A stretch of DNA of 64,000 nucleotides from Kaistia sp. 32K (GTDB taxonomy: Bacteria > Pseudomonadota > Alphaproteobacteria > Rhizobiales > Kaistiaceae), in contig NZ_AP024269.1 in the NCBI RefSeq assembly GCF_016629525.1, forward strand, positions 2,542,001-2,606,000, read 5' to 3'. The translations under genes and the position numbers were made by a program. The notes under the pieces were generated by a model. It made no database searches. It was not told where the DNA came from and worked only from the letters and a program-made list of their open reading frames with translations. This document shows, one piece after another, positions 11,669-24,892 of the stretch. Position 1 is the stretch's first letter. Each line of letters begins with the position of its first letter.

Positions 11669-12858
11669 TAGCGGTCAACCTCTCCGAACACGATGTCGAT
11701 GGAACCGAGAACCGCGGAGACGTCGGCCAGCATGTGGCCTCGACACAGGAAGTCCATCGACTGGAGATGCGCGAAACCGGGCGCACGGATCTTGCAGCGG
11801 TAGGGCTTGTTGGAGCCGTCCGCCACCAGATAGACGCCGAACTCGCCCTTCGGCGCCTCGACGGCGGCGTAAACCTCGCCGGCGGGAACGTGATAGCCCT
11901 CGGTGTAGAGCTTGAAGTGATGGATGAGCGCTTCCATCGAACGCTTCATCTCACCGCGCTTCGGCGGGACGATCTTGTTGTCGGTGTAGGAGACCGGACC
12001 GACCTTCTCCGTCGTCAGCAGGCGATGCACGCACTGCTTCATGATGCGGATCGACTCGCGCATCTCGGCCATGCGGACGAGATAGCGGTCGTAATTGTCG
12101 CCGTGAACGCCGGTCGGAATGTCGAACTCGAGTTCCGAATAGCACTCGTAGGGCTGCGCGCGACGCAGGTCCCAGGCAGCGCCCGTGCCGCGGATCAGCA
12201 CGCCGGAATAGGCCCACTTCCAGGCTTCTTCCTGCGTCAGCACGCCGATGTCGACGTTGCGCTGCTTGAAGATGCGGTTACCGGTCACGAGACGGTCGAG
12301 ATCGTTCAGCCGCTGCAGGAACGGATCGCAGAAATCGCCGATATCGCGAACGAGCTGCTCTGGCAGATCCTGGTGCACGCCGCCGGGACGGAAATAGGCC
12401 GCATGCATGCGGGAGCCGGACGCGCGCTCATAGAAGATCATGAGCTTCTCGCGTTCCTCGAAGCCCCAGAGCGGCGGCGTCAGGGCGCCGCAGTCCATCG
12501 CCCAGGTCGTCACGTTCAGGACGTGCGACAGGATGCGACCGATCTCGGAGTAGAGGACGCGGATCAGCTGGCCACGCTTCGGCACCTCGATGCCGAGCAG
12601 CTTCTCGACGGCGAGCGCGAAGGCGTGCTCCTGGTTCATCGGCGCGACGTAGTCGAGACGATCGAAATAGGGCACGGCCTGGAGATAGGTCTTGTTCTCG
12701 ATCAGCTTCTCGGTGCCGCGATGCAGCAGGCCGATATGCGGATCCACGCGATCGACGATTTCACCATCGAGCTCGAGCACGAGGCGCAACACGCCGTGCG
12801 CCGAGGGATGCTCGGGGCCGAAGTTGATATTGAATGGACGAACCTGGGCTTCTGCCAT
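11668..12858 (-). CDS. nuoD: NADH-quinone oxidoreductase subunit D
   Basis: The 49-kDa subunit that lines the ubiquinone pocket (396 residues). The N-terminal loop [15 protein letters not shown] with its quinone-contacting histidines is intact. The start [14 protein letters not shown] at 12858 fits family length; an upstream in-frame start would overlap nuoC. It is separate from nuoC, unlike the fused NuoCD of enterobacteria. Confidence 0.97.
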   Translation of the reverse strand: MAEAQVRPFNINFGPEHPSAHGVLRLVLELDGEIVDRVDPHIGLLHRGTEKLIENKTYLQAVPYFDRLDYVAPMNQEHAFALAVEKLLGIEVPKRGQLIRVLYSEIGRILSHVLNVTTWAMDCGALTPPLWGFEEREKLMIFYERASGSRMHAAYFRPGGVHQDLPEQLVRDIGDFCDPFLQRLNDLDRLVTGNRIFKQRNVDIGVLTQEEAWKWAYSGVLIRGTGAAWDLRRAQPYECYSELEFDIPTGVHGDNYDRYLVRMAEMRESIRIMKQCVHRLLTTEKVGPVSYTDNKIVPPKRGEMKRSMEALIHHFKLYTEGYHVPAGEVYAAVEAPKGEFGVYLVADGSNKPYRCKIRAPGFAHLQSMDFLCRGHMLADVSAVLGSIDIVFGEVDR

Positions 12859-12866
12859 CTCGTGCC

Positions 12867-13496
12867 TCAGCTCGACTTCTGTTCGGTCTTGGGTGCGTCC
12901 GCGGCCTTCTCGTCGCCCGGCAGCACGTAGTCGGTGCCTTCCCATGGCGAGAGGAAGTCGAAGTCGCGGAATTCCTGCGCCAGGCGCACGGGCTCGTAGA
13001 CGACGCGCTTCTGCTGGTCGTCGTAGCGAACCTCGACATAGCCGGTGAGCGGGAAGTCCTTGCGCAGCGGATGCCCTTCGAAGCCGTAGTCGGTGAGCAG
13101 GCGACGCAGATCGGGATGACCGGTGAACAGGATGCCGTACATGTCGTAGGCTTCGCGCTCGAACCAGTCGGCGCCCGGCAGGATCGACGTGATCGACGGA
13201 ACCGGGGTGACTTCGTCCGTCTCGAGCTTGAGGCGGATGCGGAGGTTCCGCGTCGGGCTCAGCAGGTGATAGACGACGTCGAAGCGCAGCTCGCGCTGCG
13301 GGTAATCGACACCGCAGACGTCGATCAGGCTGACGAAGCCGGTATTCGGATCGCTGGCGAGCCAGGCGACGAGGTCGACGATGGTCTCGAGCCGGACGTT
13401 GACGGTCAGCTCGCCATAGGCGACGTCCCAGCCGACCACATCCGCGCCACGTTGCGCGACGATGTAGTCACCGAGCTGTTTGAGGGTCTCTTCCAT
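12867..13496 (-). CDS. nuoC: NADH-quinone oxidoreductase subunit C
   Basis: The 30-kDa peripheral-arm subunit (209 residues). The family signature lies in [19 protein letters not shown], followed by [18 protein letters not shown]. It bridges NuoD and NuoB and carries no cofactor. It begins [12 protein letters not shown], 9 bases after the nuoB stop, and ends 8 bases before nuoD. Confidence 0.97.
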   Translation of the reverse strand: MEETLKQLGDYIVAQRGADVVGWDVAYGELTVNVRLETIVDLVAWLASDPNTGFVSLIDVCGVDYPQRELRFDVVYHLLSPTRNLRIRLKLETDEVTPVPSITSILPGADWFEREAYDMYGILFTGHPDLRRLLTDYGFEGHPLRKDFPLTGYVEVRYDDQQKRVVYEPVRLAQEFRDFDFLSPWEGTDYVLPGDEKAADAPKTEQKSS

Positions 13497-13505
13497 GCTG
13501 TGCCT

Positions 13506-14084
13506 TCAGCGCTCGATGGTGCCGGTGCGACGGATCTTCTTCTGCAGGAGCAGAACGCCATAGAGCAGCGCTTCAGCCGTCGGCGGGCATCCCGGAACGT
13601 AGATGTCGACCGGCACGACGCGATCGCAACCCCGCACCACGGAATAGGAATAATGGTAGTAGCCGCCGCCATTGGCGCAGCTGCCCATCGAGATGACGTA
13701 GCGCGGCTCCGGCATCTGGTCGTAGACCTTGCGGAGCGCGGGAGCCATCTTGTTGGTCAGCGTGCCGGCGACGATCATCACGTCGGACTGGCGCGGCGAG
13801 GCGCGCGGCGCGAAGCCGAAGCGCTCGACGTCGTAGCGCGGCATCGACACCTGCATCATCTCGACGGCGCAGCAGGCGAGGCCGAACTGCATCCACATCA
13901 GAGAGCCGGTGCGGGCCCAGGTGATCAGGTCCGAAGCGGCGGCGACAAAGAAACCCTTGTCCGCCAGCTCGTTGTTGACCTCCATGAAGAAGGGGTCGGA
14001 ATGACCGATAGGCCGCCCCGACGCATCCACAAGCCCCTTCGGCCGCTCAGCGACCTGGGTAGCAGAGGTTCCGCTCAATCCCAT
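13506..14084 (-). CDS. nuoB: NADH-quinone oxidoreductase subunit B (N2 cluster)
   Basis: PSST subunit carrying the terminal 4Fe-4S cluster N2 that reduces quinone. The tandem cysteines in [11 protein letters not shown] and the further ligands in [10 protein letters not shown] and [13 protein letters not shown] are present. I use the ATG at 14084 ([11 protein letters not shown], 192 residues) because the stretch AGAAGGGAG sits at good distance upstream; this start overlaps the nuoA stop by 10 bases. An upstream ATG at 14105 would add 7 residues. Confidence 0.95.
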   Translation of the reverse strand: MGLSGTSATQVAERPKGLVDASGRPIGHSDPFFMEVNNELADKGFFVAAASDLITWARTGSLMWMQFGLACCAVEMMQVSMPRYDVERFGFAPRASPRQSDVMIVAGTLTNKMAPALRKVYDQMPEPRYVISMGSCANGGGYYHYSYSVVRGCDRVVPVDIYVPGCPPTAEALLYGVLLLQKKIRRTGTIER

Positions 14085-14440
14085 TCGAGCGCTCCCTTCT
14101 TCCATTCATAGATGAAGCCGATGGTGAGAACGGCCAGGAAAATCATCATCGACCAGAAGCCGTACCAGCCGAGGTCGCCGAACACGACCGCCCAGGGGAA
14201 CAGGAACGCCACTTCGAGATCGAAGATGATGAACAGGATGGCGACGAGGTAGAACCGCACGTCGAACCGCATGCGCGCGTCGTCGAAGGCGTTAAAGCCG
14301 CACTCGTAGGCCGAGAGCTTCTCCGGATCCGGATTGCGGTAGGCGACGAGGAAGGGCGAGATCAACAGCGCAAGCCCGATGACCAGAGCAATCCCGAGAA
14401 ACACGAGGATTGGCAGGTATTCGCGCAACAGGTCTTCCAT
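14075..14440 (-). CDS. nuoA: NADH-quinone oxidoreductase subunit A
   Basis: First gene of the complex I operon, a three-helix membrane subunit of 121 residues. The conserved cysteine loop [20 protein letters not shown] is complete and is known to report active/deactive states in homologues. The start [11 protein letters not shown] is supported by length. The operon promoter must lie in the gap upstream (14441 onward on the minus strand). Confidence 0.96.
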   Translation of the reverse strand: MEDLLREYLPILVFLGIALVIGLALLISPFLVAYRNPDPEKLSAYECGFNAFDDARMRFDVRFYLVAILFIIFDLEVAFLFPWAVVFGDLGWYGFWSMMIFLAVLTIGFIYEWKKGALEWD

Positions 14441-14888
14441 GGTCCGGCTCCGTTGCTCCCATCATGTGCAGCCGCGCTGCCGCTCGACGATGGTGCGGCG
14501 CAAAATGGCCGCCAAGCGTTTCACTCGACTAAGATATCGGCCGGCCGTGCCAAGACGGCGATCCGCCAGGGCGGCGGTCGAAACATGAGGCGAGGCTTAG
14601 CGGAGGTGGAAAGGCGTGGCAAGCCCCGAGCCATCGCACGGCCGGGGGGCTTCGGGGCCGGAATCGCGGATCACGGCGGGAAACGGGCAAAAATTAGAAC
14701 TGGAAGAATGAAACCATTTTTGTGTGCGGCGAGATGTCCCGTCCAAGTGGCGCAAAGTCCACGCCCAGCCTGAGAAAACCAGAATCCTCGGACCCGGAAT
14801 AAATTCACAAGAAAATGGGGGCGAATCGCCCCCATCTGGCAGCATCGGCACCTGCCGGAGCTGGCGCCCCGCGTCGGCCGCCCTGCCG
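14441..14888 (-). other. intergenic region upstream of nuoA
   Basis: This 448-base gap separates nuoA from the small gene that ends at 14889. It must contain the promoter of the nuo operon, but I could not pick a convincing -35/-10 pair. The distal end holds the terminator at 14812-14835. No coding sequence of good quality is seen on either strand. Confidence 0.5.
14812..14835 (-). terminator. intrinsic terminator of the 14889-15197 gene
   Basis: Read on the minus strand, a 10-bp perfect stem (ATGGGGGCGA with its complement) with almost no loop is followed by TTTTC. It lies 54 bases after the stop of the upstream gene and isolates it from nuoA. Confidence 0.7.
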
Positions 14889-15197
14889 CTACCGGGCGCC
14901 GGATGCCTGATTCTTCAGCAGGCCGACGATCGCCGTGAGGATCGCGCCGCCGGCGCCGCCACCGACCACGTCGGCGAGGATCTTGCTGATGTCGAGGCCG
15001 GCCATCGCCGCGCCGGCGTCGGGCGCGCCGCCGCCCATCACAGCCTGCAGGATCTGGCCCAGAATGAGGCCGCCGATACCGCCGGCGATGGAATTGCCCG
15101 TGGTCCCAAGGCTCTTGTCCTTGAGGGCCGAACCCGCTGCGTTTCCGCCGATCAGGCCGGCCACCACCTGGATGATAAGAGGCAGTAGAGTCTCCAT
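14889..15197 (-). CDS. small glycine-rich membrane protein, function unknown
   Basis: 102 residues with alternating hydrophobic and Gly/Ala-rich segments: METLLPLIIQVVAGLIGGNA at the start, then GGIGGLILGQILQAVMGGG and VVGGGAGGAILTAIVGLL. It resembles a conserved hypothetical of Rhizobiales that I remember but cannot name. The Gly-zipper pattern suggests a membrane-embedded oligomer. A ribosome-binding-like GGGGAGAT stretch precedes the ATG. It stands alone, with its own terminator. Confidence 0.7.
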   Translation of the reverse strand: METLLPLIIQVVAGLIGGNAAGSALKDKSLGTTGNSIAGGIGGLILGQILQAVMGGGAPDAGAAMAGLDISKILADVVGGGAGGAILTAIVGLLKNQASGAR

Positions 15198-15414
15198 GAG
15201 AATCTCCCCGAATGGACGACCGACCGCGAATCATTCGTGACCGACGCCAGCAGACGCAGGGTAAACTTATCACAGGTGACGATCTAATCTTTCTGTCGCT
15301 GCGGTGCAGCAACAGTATTCGCGGCGCCGACGCGGTTCCCGGCCGAATCGGACGCCGAGAACAACATGGGCGCGCCTTGGCGAGACCAAGCAGACGCACC
15401 CTGTGAAAACCGGC

Positions 15415-16437
15415 TCAGCTGCCGGCGCCGGATTCGGCATGCACCTTCGGCACGGTCTTTGACGGCGCGGCCGATCCTCGCGGCAGCAGGAAGAAGAGAG
15501 CGGTCACGACGAGCAGGCCGCCCGCCGTCAGCAATACCCGATCGAACGCGAGCGGCAGGGGCGACGCGACGGGCCCGAGATCGAAGGCGAGCGCGACCGC
15601 TGTGAGGCAGAAGGTCCACGCGCCATAGCGCTTCGCCCCGATCATCAACATGGCGAAGACGAGGATGCCGACCAGCGTCGCGTGCAGCCATGGCGCACTC
15701 GCCCATCCGAGCAGCAAGCCGCCGCAGGCAGCCCCGAGCAGGCTGCCGATACCGCGCTGCTTCATCCGCCGCAGCGTCTGCTCGCGCGTCGGCTTCAGGA
15801 CGCGTAGCGCCGCCGCTGGCAGCCATCCGGGATGCGAGCTTGGCGAAATCCCCGCCAGCAACGCCCCCAGCAGGCTGGCGGACGCGGCCGTGGCCAGAAA
15901 GCGCCCCCCTGCCCAATCGCCGACCGGAAGCGACGAGCCGCTCGCGGGCGCCCGGGGCAGCACGACGGCCGCGACCGCGACGGCCCAGATCGTCCCGGCG
16001 AGGAAGAGCCCGCCATACAGCTGCCACCCACCCGGTGGCAGCGGCTCGATCGACAGGAAGAAGGCCAACGCCCCGAGCGCCACCGGAAGCCGCAGCGGAC
16101 CGCCCCTGAGCTCCATCACCGCCTGCGCCAGGGCCGCTGCGACCGCCATGGCGAAGAAGCCCGCGCCGCCGATCGTCACCATGGCGCCGAGGCAGGCGAA
16201 GCCGCTGAGGATCAGCGCAGCCAATCCGAGCGTCAGCACGGGTCTCGCCACGGGAACGGTCGGGAACGAGACTAGCAGCAGATAGGCGCCGAAGGAGGCG
16301 ATGGATCCATTCGTCGCCTGCCCGGCCGCCATGCCGACACCCCAGGGGGCGACAACGCCGGCCGCCGCCAGCGCAGCGCGACGGATCCGGGCAATATCGT
16401 AGAAGGCAGGTTTTGCGGGAGGGTTCGGTGGCGTCAT
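15415..16437 (-). CDS. FUSC-like inner-membrane protein
   Basis: 340 residues from MTPPNPPAKPAFYDIARIRR. Two sets of closely packed membrane helices are separated by a short charged segment (around LKPTREQTLRRMKQRGIGSL), the arrangement of fusaric-acid-resistance-type (FUSC/YccS) proteins. The motif RRMKQRGIGSLLGAACGG resembles the conserved RxxxTxxGxxxG core of that family. It is probably involved in export of aromatic acids or envelope homeostasis, but the substrate cannot be deduced. I chose the internal ATG because the upstream extension is arginine-rich and unlike a membrane protein N-terminus. Confidence 0.65.
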   Translation of the reverse strand: MTPPNPPAKPAFYDIARIRRAALAAAGVVAPWGVGMAAGQATNGSIASFGAYLLLVSFPTVPVARPVLTLGLAALILSGFACLGAMVTIGGAGFFAMAVAAALAQAVMELRGGPLRLPVALGALAFFLSIEPLPPGGWQLYGGLFLAGTIWAVAVAAVVLPRAPASGSSLPVGDWAGGRFLATAASASLLGALLAGISPSSHPGWLPAAALRVLKPTREQTLRRMKQRGIGSLLGAACGGLLLGWASAPWLHATLVGILVFAMLMIGAKRYGAWTFCLTAVALAFDLGPVASPLPLAFDRVLLTAGGLLVVTALFFLLPRGSAAPSKTVPKVHAESGAGS

Positions 16438-16790
16438 CGGACCGGTCTGCTGAAAGGCGCTGCGACCAGTAAATTCAGGACAGACGGGATATGCAACGCC
16501 TGCGTGCGCCCTCCCCGCCCGACACCAACCGTCGGCCCAAGGCCTTCTAGCCGCGTCACGGGGGCCGAGCAGGAGGCGAGGCCGCTTCTCCCGCTCCAAG
16601 GCGCTTCATGGCTCGTACAGGGGCTCTGGAAGGGCCACCGGGCGGCCAACGACGCCGGGCAGGCTTCGAGAGCGCTATTCCCTGATGGGCGACTGCCGGC
16701 AAGCGTCTGGGCCTCACACTGCCCGCCAGGTGGCAGCGAACCAGGAGAACGTTGCAGGACGAAAATCAACGATGAGGAGAGAAGAAGAAA
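16438..16790. other. intergenic region between FUSC gene and tRNA-Asp
   Basis: 353 bases with no convincing gene on either strand. On the minus strand it should hold the 3' end of the tRNA transcript and the promoter of the FUSC-like gene. I see no strong hairpin or promoter match. Confidence 0.4.
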
Positions 16791-16867
<77 letters not shown>

Positions 16868-17003
16868 GCGGGTGCCCCTTTCGGGCGTCACGGCCAAGGG
16901 CCGCGTCGTGCTTGCGGATCGGGTCAATCTGGCCATGGCCAGACCGTCGCTGCGATCCGCAGTTCCAGGCAGTACGTGACGATGTCACCTGCTTGGGAAA
17001 GAA

Positions 17004-17080
<77 letters not shown>

Positions 17081-17432
17081 GCTGGGGTCCTCTTTCGAGG
17101 CCGCCGCAGCTCGTCGCCGCGTCGTTGTTGAGCGCTGAAGTACGGTACCGCCCTATCCAAGTCAAGCGCGCTTTCCGGAGCCATTGTGGAAAACCGGACC
17201 CATTGCCGGCGAACCGTTGCCCAGCCTCAAAAGCCACTTTCGACAACGCGAACAAGGAGCCGCCCCTGCCCTCGCGGGCCTCGCCATCGCGTTCGGAAGC
17301 AGCATCCGGCGCGGCGGGACAAAAGATCATCTGTGTGGAGGGGGCAGACGACGAAACTGACCGCAGCAAAGCATGGGCATGCCGCGCGTCCGCAAGGGGG
17401 GCTGATTTCGACGTCGCCGGGAGGGCCGGGAA
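17081..17432 (-). other. intergenic region between tRNA-Asp and tRNA-Val
   Basis: 352 bases. On the minus strand it carries the candidate tRNA-Asp promoter (17137-17165); the rest shows no gene, repeat or clear hairpin. Confidence 0.45.
17137..17165 (-). promoter_or_regulatory. sigma-70 type promoter for the tRNA-Asp pair
   Basis: On the minus strand TTGACT, a 17-base spacer and TACTTC, with C before the -35 element, as typical for stable-RNA promoters of alphaproteobacteria. It would start transcription about 50 bases before the first tRNA-Asp. Confidence 0.5.
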
Positions 17433-17508
17433 TGGTGGGCGGTGAGAGACTCGAACTCCCGACATCCTCGGTGTAAACGAGGCGCTCTACCAACTGAGCT
17501 AACCGCCC
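17433..17508 (-). tRNA. tRNA-Val (TAC)
   Basis: 76 nucleotides with encoded CCA. The acceptor GGGCGGT pairs correctly and the loop TTTACAC gives anticodon TAC. It lies just downstream of hupB, an order often seen in Rhizobiales. Confidence 0.97.
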
Positions 17509-17531
17509 GGAAAATCGTCCGGCGCCGAGAC

Positions 17532-17560
17532 GTGTAGGCGAAAGTCGCCCCGTCTTTCAA
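17532..17560 (-). promoter_or_regulatory. candidate promoter of tRNA-Val
   Basis: On the minus strand TTGAAA, a 17-base spacer and CTACAC, ending 23 bases before the tRNA 5' end. It sits between the hupB terminator and the tRNA, so it would give tRNA-Val its own transcription unit. Confidence 0.45.
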
Positions 17561-17590
17561 GGCCATAAGCGCGCCATCCACGGCGCGGTC

Positions 17591-17628
17591 AAAAAAAACG
17601 GCCTCGCGCCGCGAAGGCGCAAGGCCGT
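17591..17628 (-). terminator. intrinsic terminator of hupB
   Basis: On the minus strand a 13-bp stem (ACGGCCTTGCGCC against GGCGCGAGGCCGT, one G-T pair), a TTCG-type loop and eight T residues. It lies 27 bases past the hupB stop. Confidence 0.9.
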
Positions 17629-17654
17629 CAAAACCCAACAAGCCTGACTATGGC

Positions 17655-17930
17655 TTAGTTGACGGCGTCCTTCAGGCCCTTGCCGGCCTTGAACTTCGGC
17701 GTCTTGGAAGCGGCGATCTGGATCGTCTCGCCGGTACGCGGATTGCGACCCTCGCTGGCGGCGCGGGAAGCCACGCTGAAATTACCAAAACCGATGATCT
17801 TGACTTCGTCACCCGACTTCAGGGCAGCCGTGATCACGTCGAACGTTGCGTCGACAGCCTCGGCGGCGGCGGCCTTGGACACGCCGGTACGCTCGGCGAC
17901 GGCAGCGATGAGATCGTTCTTGTTAGCCAT
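17655..17930 (-). CDS. hupB: DNA-binding protein HU-beta
   Basis: Nucleoid-associated dimeric protein that bends DNA; 91 residues from [16 protein letters not shown]. The conserved arm [20 protein letters not shown], with the intercalating proline in RNPRTG, is intact. I use the ATG at 17930, which gives the standard HU length and is preceded by GAAAGGAT. It lies directly downstream of lon, the usual lon-hupB order, but has its own terminator and lon ends in one too. Confidence 0.96.
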   Translation of the reverse strand: MANKNDLIAAVAERTGVSKAAAAEAVDATFDVITAALKSGDEVKIIGFGNFSVASRAASEGRNPRTGETIQIAASKTPKFKAGKGLKDAVN

Positions 17931-18071
17931 GGATGATCCTTTCTCAGGTCTTGAGTCGGGACGATTCGCATGACCCGACCGAGCGCGAGAAATCCCTGAA
18001 AAACGGACGGATGGCAAGAGAAACTGGCAGAATTCTGCGCTTTTGGACCAGAAATCAGCGAATTTCGATAC

Positions 18072-18098
18072 AAAAACGCCCGCCAGAGTGGCGGGCGT
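18072..18098 (-). terminator. intrinsic terminator of lon
   Basis: On the minus strand ACGCCCGCCA pairs with TGGCGGGCGT around a 3-base loop, followed by TTTTTG. It lies 26 bases after the lon stop. Confidence 0.85.
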
Positions 18099-18123
18099 CC
18101 TGTTTTGCGCGGAAAACCGCCCC

Positions 18124-20556
<2,433 letters not shown>

Positions 20557-20682
20557 GAGGCATTCCTTTCGAACCGCCACGGCCCAGATTGGCACCGTGG
20601 GGCTTGGAGATGAACCACCGGCTTGGAGGAAAGAGGGCCGTTGGGTCGACTCGGGGTCTGAACGTCTTCCGACGCGTTGACC

Positions 20683-20713
20683 ATTAGGTGGCGTCGCACC
20701 ATCGGGGTGTCAA
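20683..20713 (-). promoter_or_regulatory. candidate lon promoter
   Basis: On the minus strand CTTGACA is followed at 18-19 bases by CCTAAT. The -35 box is close to both sigma-70 and heat-shock consensus, but I see no convincing sigma-32 -10 (CCCCAT-like) at the right distance. The rest of the 311-base gap 20557-20867 holds only this and the clpX terminator. Confidence 0.35.
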
Positions 20714-20811
20714 GCAGTACACCGCACTGCAATCGGGCTCTTTGCGCCGGCCGTTACGGAAGGTTCCGCCGCCTCGCCGGGCGTGGTTCGCCCTGCCGCC
20801 GGAGAGCGCAC

Positions 20812-20842
20812 AAACAAAAACGGCGGGGACATGCCCCGCCGT
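20812..20842 (-). terminator. intrinsic terminator of clpX
   Basis: On the minus strand a 9-bp perfect stem ACGGCGGGG / CCCCGCCGT with a 5-base loop, then TTTTTGTTTG, starting 26 bases after the clpX stop. Confidence 0.9.
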
Positions 20843-20867
20843 TCGAACGTTCTCAAAAGCCAGCGCC

Positions 20868-22139
<1,272 letters not shown>

Positions 22140-22325
22140 CCGTCTACCTCGCTGTCGTTCAGGCTCGGGACCTCCAAACGACTTATTCGATGTCTCGCCC
22201 GGCTCGATGCCGACCTGACCGGCATTCGAAAATTCGGACCCTGATGCCCCTGCGGACGGACACACTCCGAAGAGTGCGATCCAATCATGCTATGCGCGAC
22301 ATGATCAATACATACTTAATGTCGC

Positions 22326-22347
22326 GGTCGGCTGCGTACAGCCGACC
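22326..22347 (-). terminator. strong hairpin after clpP
   Basis: A perfect 9-bp stem (GGTCGGCTG and complement) around a 4-base loop lies about 34 bases past the clpP stop. There is no T tract, so it may be a 3'-end stabilising or partial termination signal rather than a complete terminator. Confidence 0.5.
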
Positions 22348-22380
22348 CAGCTTCCGGAGCGTTTTCTGGAAACGAGCCGA

Positions 22381-23016
22381 TCAGTCTTTCTTGACCGCCT
22401 CGAGCGCATCACGATTGGTCAGGACCTGGTCGATCAGGCCGAACTCGACGGCCTTCTCGGCAACCATGAAGTTGTCGCGCTCGAGCGCGTCTTCAACGGT
22501 CTTCATGTCCTGGCCGGTGTGCTGCACGTAGATCTCGTTAAGCCGCTTGCGCAGGCTCTCGACCTCGCGGGCATGGATCAGGATGTCCGTCACCTGGCCC
22601 TGATAGCCGCCGGAGGGCTGATGCACCATGACGCGGGCGTTCGGCAGCGCGAAGCGCATGCCCTTCTCGCCTGCCGTCAGCAGCAGCGAGCCCATCGAGG
22701 CCGCCTGTCCGACGCAGAGCGTCGACACGGCCGGCTTGATGAACTGCATCGTGTCGTAGATCGCGAGCCCCGACGACACCACGCCACCCGGCGAGTTGAT
22801 GTACATCGAGATCTCTTTCTTCGGGTTCTCGGCCTCGAGGAAGAGAAGCTGGGCGGTGATCAGCGTCGCCATATAGTCCTCGACCGGACCCGTGACGAAG
22901 ATGATGCGCTCTTTCAGCAGACGCGAATAAATGTCGTAGGCACGCTCGCCGCGATTGGTCTGCTCGACCACCATCGGCACCAGCGTGTTCATATAGAGGT
23001 CGATAGGATCCTTCAT
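22381..23016 (-). CDS. clpP: ClpP protease subunit
   Basis: Serine peptidase that forms the double-heptamer chamber of ClpXP; 211 residues. The catalytic triad is visible as S107 (QAASMGS), H132 (VMVHQPSGG) and D181 (ERDNFM). The start [14 protein letters not shown] fits the usual N-terminus without a signal peptide. It lies between tig and clpX in the conserved order. Confidence 0.97.
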   Translation of the reverse strand: MKDPIDLYMNTLVPMVVEQTNRGERAYDIYSRLLKERIIFVTGPVEDYMATLITAQLLFLEAENPKKEISMYINSPGGVVSSGLAIYDTMQFIKPAVSTLCVGQAASMGSLLLTAGEKGMRFALPNARVMVHQPSGGYQGQVTDILIHAREVESLRKRLNEIYVQHTGQDMKTVEDALERDNFMVAEKAVEFGLIDQVLTNRDALEAVKKD

Positions 23017-23173
23017 GATCTTCCTTCGGCGCAGTGGACTGCCACGATTACCTAGAGATGCCCCGGCCCGACCTCACTCGGTACGACCGATTCCCGGGGC
23101 TCGAAGGCCCATACATATGGTACGCCGTCTGCGTTCGAAAGGGGTGGCGGCAAGCCCTTTCGCAGATCGTCAT

Positions 23174-23251
23174 CCCGGCCAGGCCGGGACCCATCAGTTC
23201 TGAAGTGCCTCAGCCGTACCGCCGGCGGGTGTGGGTCCCGGCCTTGGCCGG
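23174..23251. repeat. intergenic inverted repeat (REP-like)
   Basis: Two arms, CCCGGCCAGGCCGGGACCCA at 23174-23193 and its near-complement at 23232-23251, differ by one base or indel and are separated by 38 bases. Each arm is itself palindromic around GGCC. This type of element is common between genes of Rhizobiales. It fills most of the gap between tig and clpP. Confidence 0.6.
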
Positions 23252-23312
23252 AACCCCTTTGAGCTGGACGCGACGGGATCGAACCCCGCGCGGGAAAACG
23301 CGCGACGGCCGA

Positions 23313-24665
23313 TCAGGCCTTCGCTTCTTCCTCGTCGTCCTTCATCAGGTCTTCGCGCGAAACCGTCTTGTCGGTGATCGCAGCGAGGCCGAGCAGGTAG
23401 TCGACGACCTTCTCCTCGAAGATCGGCGCGCGCAGGCTTGCCAGCGCGTCCGGATTCTCGCGGTAGAAGTCGTAGACCTGCTTCTCCTGACCCGGGAACT
23501 GACGGATCCGGTCGACGAGAGCGCGCTGCACTTCCTCGTCGGTGACCTGGATCGAGTTCTTCTCGCCGATTTCCGAGAGGACGAGACCGAGGCGCACGCG
23601 GCGCTCGGCGATCTTGCGGTAGTCGGCCTTGGCGGCCTCTTCCGTCGTGTCCTCGTCGGCGAAGCTGCGGCCCGAACGCTGCAGGTCCTGCGTGACCTGG
23701 TTCCAGACGTTCTGGAACTCCTGCTCGACCATGGTCGGCGGCAGTTCGAACGCGTGCTTCTCGTCGAGCTTGTCGAGCAGCTGGCGCTTGACCTTGGTGC
23801 GGGTCGCGGCGCCGAGCTGGCTCTCGAGCTGCTGGCGCATCGTCGCGCGCAGTTCTTCGAGCGATTCGATGCCGAACTTCTTGGCCCACTCGTCATCGAT
23901 CGTCGCCTCGACCGGAGCCGAGACTTCCTTGACGACGACGTCGAAGGTCGCGGCCTTGCCGGCGAGCTGCGCAGCGCCGTAGGCCTCGGGGAAGGTCACG
24001 TTCAGGACGCGCTCTTCGCCGGCCTTGGCGCCGAGAAGCTGCTCCTCGAAGCCCGGAATGAACCGGCCCGAACCGAGCTGGACGAAAGCGTTGTCGTCGG
24101 CGCCGCCGTCGAAGGGAACGCCGTCGATCTTGCCGAGATAGGAGATCGTCAGGCGGTCGCCGTCAGCAGCCTCGCCGTCCTTCGGCTGGTACTCGGCCGA
24201 ATCGCGAGCCAGACGCTTGACCTCGGTGTCGACTTCCTCGTCGGAGACTTCGGCGACCGGACGCTCGATCGCGATGCCGTTGAGGTCGCCGAGCTCGAAC
24301 TTCGGCAGAACTTCGTAGGACATCGTGTAGGAGAGGTCCTTCTTGCCTTCGAGCACCTGGCCGGCGTCGGTCTCGTCCTCGGGCAGCTCGAAGCTCGGCT
24401 GCAGGGCGGCGCGCTCGCCGCGCTCCTCAAGCGTCTTGCGGGCGTTCTCGTTCAGGATGTTCTGAACGATCTCAGCCATAGCCGACTTGCCGTAGATCCG
24501 GCGCAGATGCGCAACCGGCACTTTGCCCGGACGGAAGCCCTTGAGCTGGACCTGGCCCTTCATCTCTTCCAGACGCGCCGAAAGGCGGCTTTCGAGATCG
24601 GTAGCCGGAACCACGATCTTGAGTTCACGTTTCAGGCCCTCTGCGAGGGTCTCGGTCACCTGCAT
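23313..24665 (-). CDS. tig: trigger factor
   Basis: Ribosome-associated chaperone and prolyl isomerase; 450 residues. The ribosome-binding loop is seen in [20 protein letters not shown] (GFRxGKxP signature) at about residues 40-60. The FKBP-type domain follows ([20 protein letters not shown]), then the helical arms. The start [15 protein letters not shown] at 24665 matches the family; an upstream in-frame start would run into tRNA-Leu. The acidic, lysine-bearing C-terminus DDEEEAKA is typical. Confidence 0.96.
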   Translation of the reverse strand: MQVTETLAEGLKRELKIVVPATDLESRLSARLEEMKGQVQLKGFRPGKVPVAHLRRIYGKSAMAEIVQNILNENARKTLEERGERAALQPSFELPEDETDAGQVLEGKKDLSYTMSYEVLPKFELGDLNGIAIERPVAEVSDEEVDTEVKRLARDSAEYQPKDGEAADGDRLTISYLGKIDGVPFDGGADDNAFVQLGSGRFIPGFEEQLLGAKAGEERVLNVTFPEAYGAAQLAGKAATFDVVVKEVSAPVEATIDDEWAKKFGIESLEELRATMRQQLESQLGAATRTKVKRQLLDKLDEKHAFELPPTMVEQEFQNVWNQVTQDLQRSGRSFADEDTTEEAAKADYRKIAERRVRLGLVLSEIGEKNSIQVTDEEVQRALVDRIRQFPGQEKQVYDFYRENPDALASLRAPIFEEKVVDYLLGLAAITDKTVSREDLMKDDEEEAKA

Positions 24666-24740
24666 GTTCAGCGCTTTCTGTCTTGTTCCGATCGGTTCTT
24701 TGGCGTCTCGCCCGGCGGCATTACTGCTTATTCCGGGCGT

Positions 24741-24825
24741 TGGTGCGGGCGGAGGGACTTGAACCCCCACGGCGCAAGCCACTGGAACCTAAATCCAGCG
24801 TGTCTACCAATTCCACCACGCCCGC
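24741..24825 (-). tRNA. tRNA-Leu (TAG)
   Basis: 85 nucleotides, class II tRNA with a variable arm and encoded CCA. The anticodon stem CTGGA/TCCAG closes loop TTTAGGT, giving TAG. It is located 75 bases before the tig start on the same strand. Confidence 0.96.
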
Positions 24826-24864
24826 AATAACCGGCCGCGGCTAGGCTCCGGCCAAGGTGGGGCC

Positions 24865-24892
24865 TCTATAGCATCCGAATTCGCGCGGTCAA
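24865..24892 (-). promoter_or_regulatory. promoter of tRNA-Leu
   Basis: On the minus strand TTGACC, a 16-base spacer and TATAGA, about 40 bases before the tRNA. The -35 box overlaps the stop codon of the upstream nnr gene. Confidence 0.55.

Noticed and set aside
7499..11671. A 1390-residue open frame on the plus strand opposite nuoG-F-E
   Set aside because: It is rich in Arg, Asp, His and Ala, has no domain resemblance and is the antisense of three certain nuo genes; high GC keeps the frame free of stops.
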